A DNA stretch of 64,000 nt from Buchnera aphidicola (Kaburagia rhusicola ensigallis) (lineage in GTDB: Bacteria > Pseudomonadota > Gammaproteobacteria > Enterobacterales > Enterobacteriaceae), in contig CP140040.1 of NCBI GenBank assembly GCA_039830025.1, positions 334,001 to 398,000 on the forward strand, read 5' to 3'. The position numbers and the translations under genes were made by a program. The notes under the pieces were generated by a model. It saw nothing but the letters and a program-made list of their open reading frames with translations, had not been told where the DNA came from and did not search any database. Below, one piece after another: positions 21,926 to 30,223 of this stretch; within the stretch, counting starts at the first letter, position 1; every line of letters starts with the position of its first letter.

Positions 21926-22938
21926 ATGATAAATACAAACAAATTAATTTTAAAAAATATGCATTTATTTTTAAAAAAAAAATTTTCATATCAGGGAACG
22001 TATGTAGTGATTTATATCTCAATAGACTAGGAAAAAAAATAACTATATATACTCAAACGTTAAATAATTGGATTTATTTAAAAAATAAAACAACACATGT
22101 AGTAAAATTTATTTTACTAGAAGATGAACAAACAATTTTAAATTCTGATCTTATATTATATTTTTGGCCAATAAGTAAATTTGAAGCTATATTTCATTTA
22201 AAACGTATTTTTTCTTTTTTATCTAAAAAAACCCCCATTTTTTTGGTTGGAGAAAAAAGAAGTGGGATACAAACTGCAAAAAAATTATTGAAGACATGGA
22301 TAAATCTAGAAAAAATAGATTCTGCAAAACATTGTCATCTTTTTTCTGGTAACATTGTTGTTAGACCAAAATTTAAATTTGAAAGTTTTATATACAAACA
22401 AACATGGAAAGACATTTTTGTAAAAACTATACCAGGGGTATTTAGTTACAATAAAATTGACATAGGTTCACAATTATTAATATCAACATTTTCAAAATCA
22501 ATAAAAGGAGACATACTTGATATAGGATGCGGATCAGGAATTTTATCAGTATCATTAGCTAAACAATCTAGCGAAGTAAAATTAACGTTAGTAGATACAA
22601 ATATAGCTGCATTAATATCTAGTCAATTAACTTTAGAATGTAATAATATCATAGGAGATATATTTCCTAGTGATGTTTATTCAAATATTCATAAAAAATT
22701 CAATTTTATTATGTCAAATCCTTCTTTTCATTGTAATTCAAAAATAAATTTACGTTGTATAAGTACAATTATTAAAGATTCAGTTAGATATTTAAAAAAA
22801 CAAGGTGAAATAAGAATTGTAGTCAATTCGAGTATCTCTTGCGATCCATTTTTTAAATGCGCTTTTGCAAAATATAATATTTTAAAAGAAAATACTCAGT
22901 TTAAAGTTTATCAAGCATATCAAAAAAATAAAAAGTAA
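21926..22938 (+). CDS. rsmC: 16S rRNA m2G1207 methyltransferase, split by a poly(A) frameshift
   Basis: Methylates G1207 of 16S rRNA. The reading frame starts at the ATG at 21926 (MINTNKLILKNMHLFLKK) and runs into ten A residues at 21973-21982. It then continues in another frame with IFISGNV, homologous to E. coli ILFAGDL. The second frame runs to 22938 and includes YFWPISK, FLVGEKRSGIQTA, the SAM site LDIGCGSGILS, and the catalytic motif SNPSFH (NPPFH in E. coli). An 11-A tract would give one protein of 337 residues (343 in E. coli). Without slippage, only a short peptide is made from the ATG. The second Pro of the NPPF motif is Ser. Downstream start codons (TTG at 22243) would delete the whole N-terminal domain. 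Confidence 0.85.
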
Positions 22939-22951
22939 AATAAAAAATTAA

Positions 22952-23035
22952 TACCCAGAGCGGGAATCGAACCCGCAAAGCCATACAGCCGAGGGATTTT
23001 AAATCCCTTGTGTTTACCAATTTCACCATCTGGGC
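22952..23035 (-). tRNA. tRNA-Leu (anticodon UAA)
   Basis: An 84-base cloverleaf with a class II variable arm. The acceptor stem GCCCAGA / TCTGGGT pairs with one G-U. The anticodon loop TTTAAAA has the anticodon TAA. The T arm GCGGG-TTCGATT-CCCGC is perfect, and the discriminator is A. The CCA end is not encoded. It lies downstream of tRNA-Cys on the same strand, 27 bases away, so the two are probably co-transcribed. Confidence 0.97.
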
Positions 23036-23062
23036 TTTATAAAGATAAATGCAAAAATAACA

Positions 23063-23133
23063 AGGCGCATCCCGGAATTGAACCGGGCTAAACGGATTTG
23101 CAATCCGCTACATAACCAATCTGTCAACGCGCC
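23063..23133 (-). tRNA. tRNA-Cys (anticodon GCA)
   Basis: A 71-base cloverleaf. The acceptor stem GGCGCGT / ATGCGCC pairs with one G-T wobble, and the anticodon loop TTGCAAA gives GCA. The T arm is CCCGG-TTCAATT-CCGGG. The discriminator is U, the key identity base for cysteinyl-tRNA synthetase. CCA is not encoded. First gene of the Cys-Leu pair on the minus strand. Confidence 0.97.
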
Positions 23134-23144
23134 ATACTTTTTAA

Positions 23145-23173
23145 ATTCTATCAATATTAATTCATAATTACAA
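23145..23173 (-). promoter_or_regulatory. Sigma-70-type promoter of the tRNA-Cys/tRNA-Leu pair
   Basis: On the minus strand, TTGTAA (23173-23168) and TAGAAT (23150-23145) are separated by exactly 17 bases. The -10 box ends 11 bases before the tRNA-Cys 5' end. The boxes match 4 of 6 and 5 of 6 consensus bases. In such an A/T background chance matches are common, but the position and spacing are right. Confidence 0.5.
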
Positions 23174-23244
23174 GTATTTTAATATCAATTAAACACGGTA
23201 GTATAAATTATTTAAAAAATTACGTTTATTGTAAAAATAATTTC

Positions 23245-23273
23245 TTTAAAGTTTTAGATAAATATTATATAAT
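23245..23273 (+). promoter_or_regulatory. Sigma-70-type promoter of tRNA-Ser
   Basis: A perfect TATAAT at 23268-23273 lies 17 bases downstream of TTTAAA (23245-23250), which matches 4 of 6 bases of the -35 consensus. Transcription would begin near 23280, about 19 bases before the mature tRNA 5' end. Confidence 0.45.
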
Positions 23274-23298
23274 ATTTTGATATGTGATCGTAATTTAT

Positions 23299-23383
23299 GG
23301 AGGAATGGCCGAGTGGTTTAAGGCAGCGGTCTTGAAAACCGCCGATGAGAAATCATCCGAGAGTTCGAATCCCTCTTCCTCCA
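23299..23383 (+). tRNA. tRNA-Ser (anticodon UGA)
   Basis: An 85-base class II tRNA. The acceptor stem GGAGGAA / TTCCTCC is perfect. The anticodon loop CTTGAAA gives TGA, and a long variable arm with a GATG/CATC stem serves SerRS. Two unusual points: the T stem GAGAG / CCCTC contains an A-C mismatch, and the discriminator is A rather than the G found in E. coli tRNA-Ser. No CCA is encoded. It ends 5 bases before the stop of the convergent murJ. Confidence 0.95.
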
Positions 23384-23388
23384 AAATA

Positions 23389-24942
23389 CTATTCAAAATT
23401 TGTCTTTTTTAATTCAATTAACAAAAAGTGTTTCAAACGCAATCCTAATAAAAAAAGCATTATTAAATAACTACATCCTGATAACAAACATATTAATATT
23501 AATTGATATAATCTAAACAACATTGTTCCTGAATTCCAGTTAGAGCAAAAATCTAAATTAAAGTATAAAATAAAAGTCATAACGGTAGAAGAAATAAATA
23601 TTTTTCCTAAAAACATTAACCACCCAGGTTCAAACTGAAAAAATTTTTTTTTCAATAATATCAAACATAATAAAATAAAGTTCATCCAAGCTGCAACACT
23701 AGAAGATAATGCAAAACTATTATGTTTTAGATAAGGTAAAAAGATACTATTCATTAACTGAGTTATTATTAAAACTAAAATAGAAATAATCGTAGGACTA
23801 ATAAAATCGTTTTTTGAATAAAATTGGGGTAATAAAACTTTTATCAAAATTAATGGAACTAATCCTATTGAATAAAACATTAAAATATTCTTAGTCATAA
23901 GAACATCGAACGTCGAAAAACTTCCATATTGAAATAATACGATTATTATTATTTTTGATAAAATCGCTAACGCGATAGAACTAGGAATAGCTACTAAACA
24001 TCCAATTCGAAGAGCCCAATTTAATAATTTAGAATGTCTGTTTCTATCAGTACTAATTTTACTATTCGATAATAAAGGTAATAAAATTGTTCCTAAAGAG
24101 ACTCCAAAAATTCCAGAAATAAATTCTACTAATCTATCAGCATAATATATCCACGATATAGATCCAGGAACCAAAAACGAAGAAAAAATAGTATTTATAA
24201 TGACTGAAATTTGACTGATTAACAGTCCAAAGATAATTATACTAATTTTTTTTAAACTTGTTTGCAATCTCATATTTTTAATATTTAATTTTGGAAACAC
24301 CAACATATCAATTTTTCTTAAAAATGGAACTTGATAAAATACTTGGATTAATCCACCTAATAAAGTTGCCCAAGCTAAAGAAAAAATAGACATAGAAAAA
24401 TATGAAGAAAAAAATAATACAAAAACTATTATATTTAAATTTAATATCATAGGAGAACAAGCAGGTATAAAAAAATAGTTCCAAGTATTAAGAATAGAAC
24501 TAATTAACGATCCTAAAGAAACAAAAAATATATAAGGAAAAACAATTTCAAGTAATTTTGTTGTTAAATATAATTCATGAGGATTATTGTTTAAACCAGG
24601 AGCAATAATTGAAACTATATTTGATGCAAAATATATTCCTAAAAATGTAAAAATGCTTAAAAAAAACATCATAAAACCTAATACGTTAGCAATGAACTCT
24701 TTTATAAACTTAATATTATGAATATTTTTAAATTCTGATAAAACAGGTATCAATATTTGAGAAAAAAGACCTTCTGCAAAAATTCTACGAAACAAATTCG
24801 GAATTTTAAAAGCTAAAAAAAAAGCATCTGTTAATCCTGATGCTCCAAATGTATATGCAATAAATGTGTCTCGTATAAATCCTAATATTCTTGAACAGAA
24901 AGTAATAAAACTTAGTGACATTAACAATTTCAAAACATTCAC
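23389..24942 (-). CDS. murJ: Lipid II flippase MurJ (MviN)
   Basis: Moves the peptidoglycan precursor lipid II across the inner membrane. It has 517 residues against 511 in E. coli and consists of about 14 membrane helices. Conserved features include the N-terminal SRILGFIRDTFIAYTFGAS, TDAFFLAFKIPNLFRRIFAEG with the central arginines, ILNTWNYFFIPA, YADRLVEF and SLGTILLPLLS. In E. coli the gene is beside the flgN-flgM-flgA end of the flagellar cluster, the same position as here. Together with mepM and lpoB it implies that a peptidoglycan wall is still made. Confidence 0.95.
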   Translation of the reverse strand: MNVLKLLMSLSFITFCSRILGFIRDTFIAYTFGASGLTDAFFLAFKIPNLFRRIFAEGLFSQILIPVLSEFKNIHNIKFIKEFIANVLGFMMFFLSIFTFLGIYFASNIVSIIAPGLNNNPHELYLTTKLLEIVFPYIFFVSLGSLISSILNTWNYFFIPACSPMILNLNIIVFVLFFSSYFSMSIFSLAWATLLGGLIQVFYQVPFLRKIDMLVFPKLNIKNMRLQTSLKKISIIIFGLLISQISVIINTIFSSFLVPGSISWIYYADRLVEFISGIFGVSLGTILLPLLSNSKISTDRNRHSKLLNWALRIGCLVAIPSSIALAILSKIIIIVLFQYGSFSTFDVLMTKNILMFYSIGLVPLILIKVLLPQFYSKNDFISPTIISILVLIITQLMNSIFLPYLKHNSFALSSSVAAWMNFILLCLILLKKKFFQFEPGWLMFLGKIFISSTVMTFILYFNLDFCSNWNSGTMLFRLYQLILICLLSGCSYLIMLFLLGLRLKHFLLIELKKTNFE

Positions 24943-25564
24943 AATTATACTACCTTTTAATTATGTATAATGTAAAAAGTCAAACTATTAATTAATTTTA
25001 GTTATTATATTGCATCATTAGAATACTACTCAAATTTAAAATTTATAGTAATTTCTAAAATAGTTTTTAAAAAATAGATCATTATTTTAAAATAGTGAAC
25101 ATACTCGTGATTAAAAGATCAAAATAACACAATTTATTTTATGAAATTTTAATAGTGAATGAATTTTTTGTTAAAAAGATACAACCTTACAAAAGCAATC
25201 TTGATAGTACTAAAATATTTTCTAAAATTTTTATTATTAAACTCTAGAGCAACAAAATAATACTAATTCGTTGAAATAAAAAACTAATAAAATTTAATGC
25301 TATTACTATTTTAAAACATATAACAAAAAACAATGTTATTAATTAATAGAAAATTAATTAATAAAAATATTTATACATTTGATAGAAAAGTGATTTTGAA
25401 AAAGTATTAACTATATTGCGTACAAGTTCTACAACTTAAAATAATTTTAGGATACGGTTAAATACCAAAGACTTATTAATTACATTAAATGCATATAAAA
25501 TTAAAATACAATTATAATAAAAAAGTTATTTTAGTTAAAAAATTATAGATCAAAAAATAAAAAT
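24943..25564. other. 622-base spacer between flgA and murJ; flgN/flgM site
   Basis: In E. coli, flgN (chaperone) and flgM (anti-sigma factor) lie here. No open frame or recognisable fragment of either is seen. The whole stretch is A/T-rich, and I see no convincing signal in it. Confidence 0.5.
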
Positions 25565-26230
25565 TTATCTATTTACCATAATAACGCCTTTATCATTTAC
25601 TATTCCTGATATTATTGTACCATTGTCCAATTTTATTTTTACTTTTTGATTTCTATATGCATTGTTCATTGCATGTCCTTCTGAAATAATTATGAATCCT
25701 ATATCTTTAATTGTTACTGATACTTTTTGATGGATTTTAATCAACCACATAGGACGTAATAAATTTCTAGTAATTAATTCGTTCTTTTTAATATTTTTTA
25801 AGCTCATTAAATTTAATATTTTTTTCTTATCTAAATGAGCATTCAACTTGTTTTTATCCAAATATCCATATTTTGTAGAGATATCTGAATTTACTATTTT
25901 TTTTCCTTTTTTAATATTTCGAGCGGCTACTATATATTCTCCTTTAACTTTGACTTCTACTTGGATGAATTGATGTATTTTTTCACATATCACTTCAATA
26001 TTCATTAATCCAAATAATTTTAGAGTATTTGAAGCAATAAACGTAGGAGAAGAACATGTTAACCATTTTTTGGAAGAAATATCATTATATACAATAATGC
26101 TCATACTATCAGAATACGCAAGATTTTTTTGTTTTAAAAAACTAACAAGATGTTCTGGAAAACTGTTAGCTTGAATTTTAAAAACTATTAAAAATAATAA
26201 ATTTAATAAAATACATATTTTAAAAATCAT
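25565..26230 (-). CDS. flgA: Flagellar P-ring assembly chaperone FlgA
   Basis: Periplasmic chaperone for FlgI in P-ring assembly. The frame opens at 26269, but the ATG at 26230 gives a signal peptide (MIFKICILLNLLFLIVFKIQA, cleaved near residue 21) and has a GGAAAAG site upstream. The mature part has the SAF domain, with GEYIVAARNIKKGKKI, and ends VNDKGVIMVN, matching E. coli VDADGNILIN. It has 221 residues against 219 in E. coli. It is divergent from flgB, as in enteric bacteria. Confidence 0.9.
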   Translation of the reverse strand: MIFKICILLNLLFLIVFKIQANSFPEHLVSFLKQKNLAYSDSMSIIVYNDISSKKWLTCSSPTFIASNTLKLFGLMNIEVICEKIHQFIQVEVKVKGEYIVAARNIKKGKKIVNSDISTKYGYLDKNKLNAHLDKKKILNLMSLKNIKKNELITRNLLRPMWLIKIHQKVSVTIKDIGFIIISEGHAMNNAYRNQKVKIKLDNGTIISGIVNDKGVIMVNR

Positions 26231-26288
26231 ATACTTTTCCGTTATAATAGTTATTATAATAATACTCATAAAATATGCGTATACTATG

Positions 26289-26358
26289 TATATAATTATA
26301 TTAATTTATATATATAAAATTATAATTAATATAAATTAATAATTTTATATTAATTATT
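26289..26358. repeat. 70-base pure A/T tract with inverted repeat, flgA/flgB spacer
   Basis: There is no G or C for 70 consecutive bases. Within it, 26299-26311 and 26329-26341 are exact reverse complements (13-bp arms, 17-base spacer). It occupies the centre of the divergent flgA/flgB promoter region. Low complexity makes inverted repeats likely by chance; easy melting or DNA bending is a plausible role. Confidence 0.45.
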
Positions 26359-26451
26359 GTATTATATATTTTTATATCACTTAATTCGGTTTAGTAAAAA
26401 ATTAATATATTTTTAATATCATATCTGAACAATAAGTACATTGGATGAAAA

Positions 26452-26856
26452 ATGTTAAATAAATTAGATAAAGAATTTTATTTTAATAAATGCGTATTAA
26501 ATTTACGTTCATATCGGCAAGAACTATTAGCTTCTAATATCGCTAATAGCGATACGCCAAATTATCAACCATTAGATATCGATTTTTCAAAAGCATTAAA
26601 TGAGCTCTTAAAAAAAAATAATAAAAAGCCGCAATGCCAATTAACATTAACTTCTAAAAAACATATTCCTATTGCGCAACATAAAAAATCAGAAAACTAT
26701 GAAAACATTGTAGCGAAAAAATATATTATAAAAAAAAATAAAATAAATATGGATGTTGAAAAAGTAAACTTTATTAACAATAGTTTATTGTATCAAATGG
26801 ACATTATTTTTATAAATAACAAATTTAAAAGTTTAATGAATGTATTAAAAGGATGA
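26452..26856 (+). CDS. flgB: Flagellar proximal rod protein FlgB
   Basis: Rod subunit joining the MS ring to the flagellar rod. It has 134 residues against 138 in E. coli. The family N-terminal motif LLASNIANSDTPNYQPLDIDF begins near residue 24. NNSLLYQMDIIF near the C-terminus is the paired coiled-coil segment. The middle is lysine-rich and divergent. It is followed by flgC after 3 bases. Confidence 0.93.
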   Translation: MLNKLDKEFYFNKCVLNLRSYRQELLASNIANSDTPNYQPLDIDFSKALNELLKKNNKKPQCQLTLTSKKHIPIAQHKKSENYENIVAKKYIIKKNKINMDVEKVNFINNSLLYQMDIIFINNKFKSLMNVLKG

Positions 26857-26859
26857 CAT

Positions 26860-27270
26860 ATGTCTTTACTAAAAATATTTGACATTGCAAATTCTGCAAT
26901 GATTGCGCAATCTCAAAAAATGCAAATACACGCAAGCAATTTAGCCAATATAGATAGCTTAGTTAACACTGATGGAAAATTACATCCATATATAGCAAAA
27001 AAAATAATTTTAAAATTTGATAATTCTAATGATTCTGGATCTGGAGGAGTTAAAGTTGAAAAAATAATAGACGATACGACGCCATTAAAAGTGATATATG
27101 ATCCTAAAAATCCTATTGCCAACTCTCAGGGATTTTCTGAAATTTCCAATGTTAACGTAGTCACCGAAACTATTAATGCTATTGCAGCATCTAGAAACTA
27201 CCAAGCTAATTTAGAAGTATTAAATACAGTAAAATCTATGATTATGAAAACGTTAACCATTGGACAATAA
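26860..27270 (+). CDS. flgC: Flagellar proximal rod protein FlgC
   Basis: Rod subunit exported through the flagellar type III apparatus. It has 136 residues against 134 in E. coli. The N-terminal FDIANSAMIAQSQKMQIHAS and LANIDS follow the rod/hook family pattern. The C-terminal NVVTETINAIAASRNYQANL is almost identical to other FlgC proteins. A GGATGACAT site overlaps the end of flgB. In E. coli flgD and flgE follow; here a terminator follows instead. Confidence 0.95.
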   Translation: MSLLKIFDIANSAMIAQSQKMQIHASNLANIDSLVNTDGKLHPYIAKKIILKFDNSNDSGSGGVKVEKIIDDTTPLKVIYDPKNPIANSQGFSEISNVNVVTETINAIAASRNYQANLEVLNTVKSMIMKTLTIGQ

Positions 27271-27824
27271 ATATAAATTTAAACAATTTTCACTTTATTA
27301 AAAATTTAAAACATTCGCGATAAATGTAAAATTTTAGTAGCGTGATGTTATGCGTATAATAACATAACGCTATTTTTTCAAATAAACACAAAACGTAAAT
27401 GAATTAGTTCACTAAATATTAGTATTCAATATATTTTTTAATTTAAAAAATAATAAATACAATAGATACTCTTAAGATCAATAAAAAAATTACTGCAAAA
27501 TTAAAATAATACATAAAACAATTTTATTAACACTTTTTATAACATAAAGATCATTTTTAACGATATAATTATTTTAAAAATATAAAATTTCATAAATTTA
27601 TATTAATTATGCAATAAGCATATTATTTTTTTTAAAAATAATATATATTACTATCCAAGTACATAACACAACAATATTATTGTAATTATTTGTAACAAGC
27701 TTAATAAATAGTAAATGTATATATAATATTTAGTGTTATCTGAAATAAATAACGTTTCTATCTTTAATAAATTCAAGTATTGATATCAAATTAAATATTA
27801 CATTATATTTTTTTAAAAAAAATT
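27271..27824. other. Spacer replacing flgD and flgE
   Basis: The 554 bases between flgC and flgF contain no open frame. FlgD (hook cap) and FlgE (hook protein), which lie here in E. coli, would need about 1.9 kb. I find no recognisable remnant of them. The spacer contains a strong terminator near its start (27338-27372), so flgF onward needs its own promoter, which I cannot pin down. Confidence 0.65.
27338..27372 (+). terminator. Rho-independent terminator after flgC
   Basis: The arms 27338-27351 and 27359-27372 pair over 14 bp with one mismatch (TAGCG-TGATGTTAT type stem) and a 7-base loop. They are followed directly by a TTTTTT run at 27373-27378. The stem includes several G-C pairs, which is unusual in this genome's spacers. 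It would end the flgB-flgC transcript 68 bases after flgC. Confidence 0.75.
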
Positions 27825-28565
27825 ATGGAATCTTCAATATATTTATCTATGATGTCTGCTACAAAAATATTAGAAAATCAAGAAATATTAGCCAACAATT
27901 TAGCTAACATGTTGACAACAGGATTTAAAGCAGAATTATACTCTAGAACTATTTTAAATGATCATGTTAGTTGGAAAAAAAATCCTTATGAGTTTGAAAA
28001 ACGGTACGATCTTACGCAAGGTTCATTTCGAAATACTATGCAACCTTTAGATATTGCTGTTATTAACCCAGACGGATGGATAGTGGTAAAAGTTAACAAA
28101 AATAATATAGCTTACACTAAAAATGGACATTTAAAAGTTAACGAAAAAAGACAATTAACAAGTCAAGGATATATAATTATGGGAAAAGATGGACCTATAG
28201 TTATACCGCAGGATGTTAATTGTAGAATATTATCAAATGGAACAATAACAATAACAAAAGGAAGCAACAAATTTAATCAAAAATTAAATAAAATAAAGTT
28301 AGTGAAAATTAAAATAGAAAATTTAATACATAGAAATAGTGGATTATACTTTATTAATGACAAAAACCAATCTAACAAAATAATTAAAGACAATCCTCAT
28401 ATAAAAATATTATCTGAAACGCTAGAAGATAGTAACGTTAATCCTTCTGAAAGTATGGTTAATATTATTTCTGATTCTAGAAAATTTGATATGCAAATAA
28501 AAATTTTGACTAGTTTTGATGAAAATATACAACTTATTAACAAATTTCTAAATATCAACAATTAA
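27825..28565 (+). CDS. flgF: Flagellar proximal rod protein FlgF
   Basis: Rod subunit. It has 246 residues against 251 in E. coli. The N-terminal motif [16 protein letters not shown] matches E. coli FlgF, and [16 protein letters not shown] plus [16 protein letters not shown] follow the FlgF/FlgG pattern. The C-terminal [20 protein letters not shown] is the second coiled-coil half. No clear ribosome-binding site precedes the ATG. It is the first gene after the spacer left by flgD-flgE, and flgG follows closely. Confidence 0.93.
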   Translation: MESSIYLSMMSATKILENQEILANNLANMLTTGFKAELYSRTILNDHVSWKKNPYEFEKRYDLTQGSFRNTMQPLDIAVINPDGWIVVKVNKNNIAYTKNGHLKVNEKRQLTSQGYIIMGKDGPIVIPQDVNCRILSNGTITITKGSNKFNQKLNKIKLVKIKIENLIHRNSGLYFINDKNQSNKIIKDNPHIKILSETLEDSNVNPSESMVNIISDSRKFDMQIKILTSFDENIQLINKFLNINN

Positions 28566-28582
28566 AAAGGAAAATTTTGTAC

Positions 28583-29365
28583 ATGATACCTTCTTTATGG
28601 ATTGCAAAGACCGGATTAGATGCTCAACAAATAAACATGAACGTAATTTCTAACAACTTAGCCAATGTCAGTACTAATGGATTTAAGCGTTCTAGAGCAA
28701 TTTTTGAAGATTTAATTTATCATACAATACGACAACCAGGATCAAAATCGTCTGGTGATACAACATTACCTTCTGGACTTCAAATGGGGACAGGAGTAAG
28801 ACCAGTATCTACAGAAAGAGTTCACAACCAAGGAAATTTATCTAAAACTGATTCTTCTAAAGATATCGCTATAAATGGAAATGGATTTTTTCAAGTACAA
28901 TTACCAGATGGAGATTTTGCTTACACACGAGATGGATCTTTTCAAGTAGATCAAAGTGGACAATTGGTAACTAACAGTGGATTTCCTGTTCAACCAGTAA
29001 TCAATTTTCCATCTAACAGTGTTAATATGCAGGTAGGAAGAGACGGAACAGTAACAGTTACTTTACAAGGTCAATCTCAACCTATGCCAATAGGACAATT
29101 ACATCTTATTAATTTTATTAACAGCTCCGGATTATCAAATTTAGGAGAAAATTTATATCAAGAAACTGAAGCTTCTGGTGATCCTATCGTCACAATACCT
29201 GGATTAAATGGTACAGGATTGCTTTATCAAGGATATGTAGAAACTTCTAATGTCAACATCGCAGAAGAGTTAGTTAATATGATTCAAACACAACGTGCTT
29301 ATGAAATTAATAGTAAAGTTATTACTGCAGCTGATCAAATGCTACAAAAACTATCCCAATTATAA
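28583..29365 (+). CDS. flgG: Flagellar distal rod protein FlgG
   Basis: Distal rod subunit, the best-conserved flagellar gene here. It has 260 residues, the same as E. coli. The ATG at 28583 ([16 protein letters not shown]) is preferred over the upstream TTG at 28577 and has an AAAGGA site. [40 protein letters not shown] and [19 protein letters not shown] are intact. High conservation suggests selection to keep the rod although hook genes are absent from this cluster. Confidence 0.96.
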   Translation: MIPSLWIAKTGLDAQQINMNVISNNLANVSTNGFKRSRAIFEDLIYHTIRQPGSKSSGDTTLPSGLQMGTGVRPVSTERVHNQGNLSKTDSSKDIAINGNGFFQVQLPDGDFAYTRDGSFQVDQSGQLVTNSGFPVQPVINFPSNSVNMQVGRDGTVTVTLQGQSQPMPIGQLHLINFINSSGLSNLGENLYQETEASGDPIVTIPGLNGTGLLYQGYVETSNVNIAEELVNMIQTQRAYEINSKVITAADQMLQKLSQL

Positions 29366-29415
29366 TACATTATAAAAATTTTTATCAAATCGTGATCATT
29401 AAAGGTGATATTTTT

Positions 29416-30120
29416 GTGACTATGTTATTTACTTTTAAAATCAGATATTATGTAATCTTTATATTTCTCGTAGTACTTAATGGTTGTGCTTTAAATCCCA
29501 ACACAATTTTTAACAAAAATATGTTAAAATCTTCTGATTCCTCTATAATTTGGCCAAAATCGATTAATCATTCAAATTATCAAGAATCAAACACTAACGA
29601 TTATCATTTTGAACCATTATTTGAAGATTATAAACCTAGAAACGTAGGAGATACTTTTACTGTTATTTTACAAGAAAACCTTAGTGCAAGTAATAATTTA
29701 TCTAGTAATTTAATTCACGATGGTAATGCTGATCTTGGAATAACGTTCGGAAATGATTATAAAAGCAACAATTATGAAAACCAAACTGGATTAAATAGCT
29801 TTTTTAAGAACAATTTTACTGGAAAAGAAAGTTCTTTTGCAAATAATCAATTTGTAGGATTAATTACCGTAACGGTAGAAAAAATATTACCAAATGGAAA
29901 TTTAGAAGTATCAGGGGAAAAAAAAATTTCAATTAATAAAGAAGGGGAAAAAATATATTTTTCGGGAGTAGTTAACCCTCGTACTATTTCCAAAAATAAT
30001 TCTGTAATTTCCACTCAAATAGCTAATGCTCATATTGAATATATCAGTGATGGATTTATCAATAAAGGACTCAATGTTGGCTGGTTTCAACGTTTATTTT
30101 TAAGTATTTTATCTTTTTAA
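29416..30120 (+). CDS. flgH: Flagellar L-ring lipoprotein FlgH
   Basis: Outer-membrane lipoprotein that forms the L ring. About 234 residues (232 in E. coli). A perfect AAAGGTGAT Shine-Dalgarno (29401-29409) lies 6 bases before the GTG at 29416; an ATG at 29422 is the alternative. The signal peptide ends in the lipobox LNGC, so the mature protein begins with an acylated Cys. PLFEDYKPRNVGDTFTVILQ, SGVVNPRTISKNNSV and the C-terminal NVGWFQRLFL are conserved. Confidence 0.94.
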   Translation: MTMLFTFKIRYYVIFIFLVVLNGCALNPNTIFNKNMLKSSDSSIIWPKSINHSNYQESNTNDYHFEPLFEDYKPRNVGDTFTVILQENLSASNNLSSNLIHDGNADLGITFGNDYKSNNYENQTGLNSFFKNNFTGKESSFANNQFVGLITVTVEKILPNGNLEVSGEKKISINKEGEKIYFSGVVNPRTISKNNSVISTQIANAHIEYISDGFINKGLNVGWFQRLFLSILSF

Positions 30121-30223
30121 CACGGATCAATAATAAAAAATAAATATTATATATCATTATGTAAATTATTGATGTTTGTTATGAAAATATTTAATCATTG
30201 ATATTAATCAATTGAGGAATTCT

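Noticed and set aside
22243..22938. Separate short methyltransferase starting at TTG 22243
   Set aside because: Homology to RsmC continues upstream without interruption to 21983 in the same frame, and then in the frame of the ATG at 21926.
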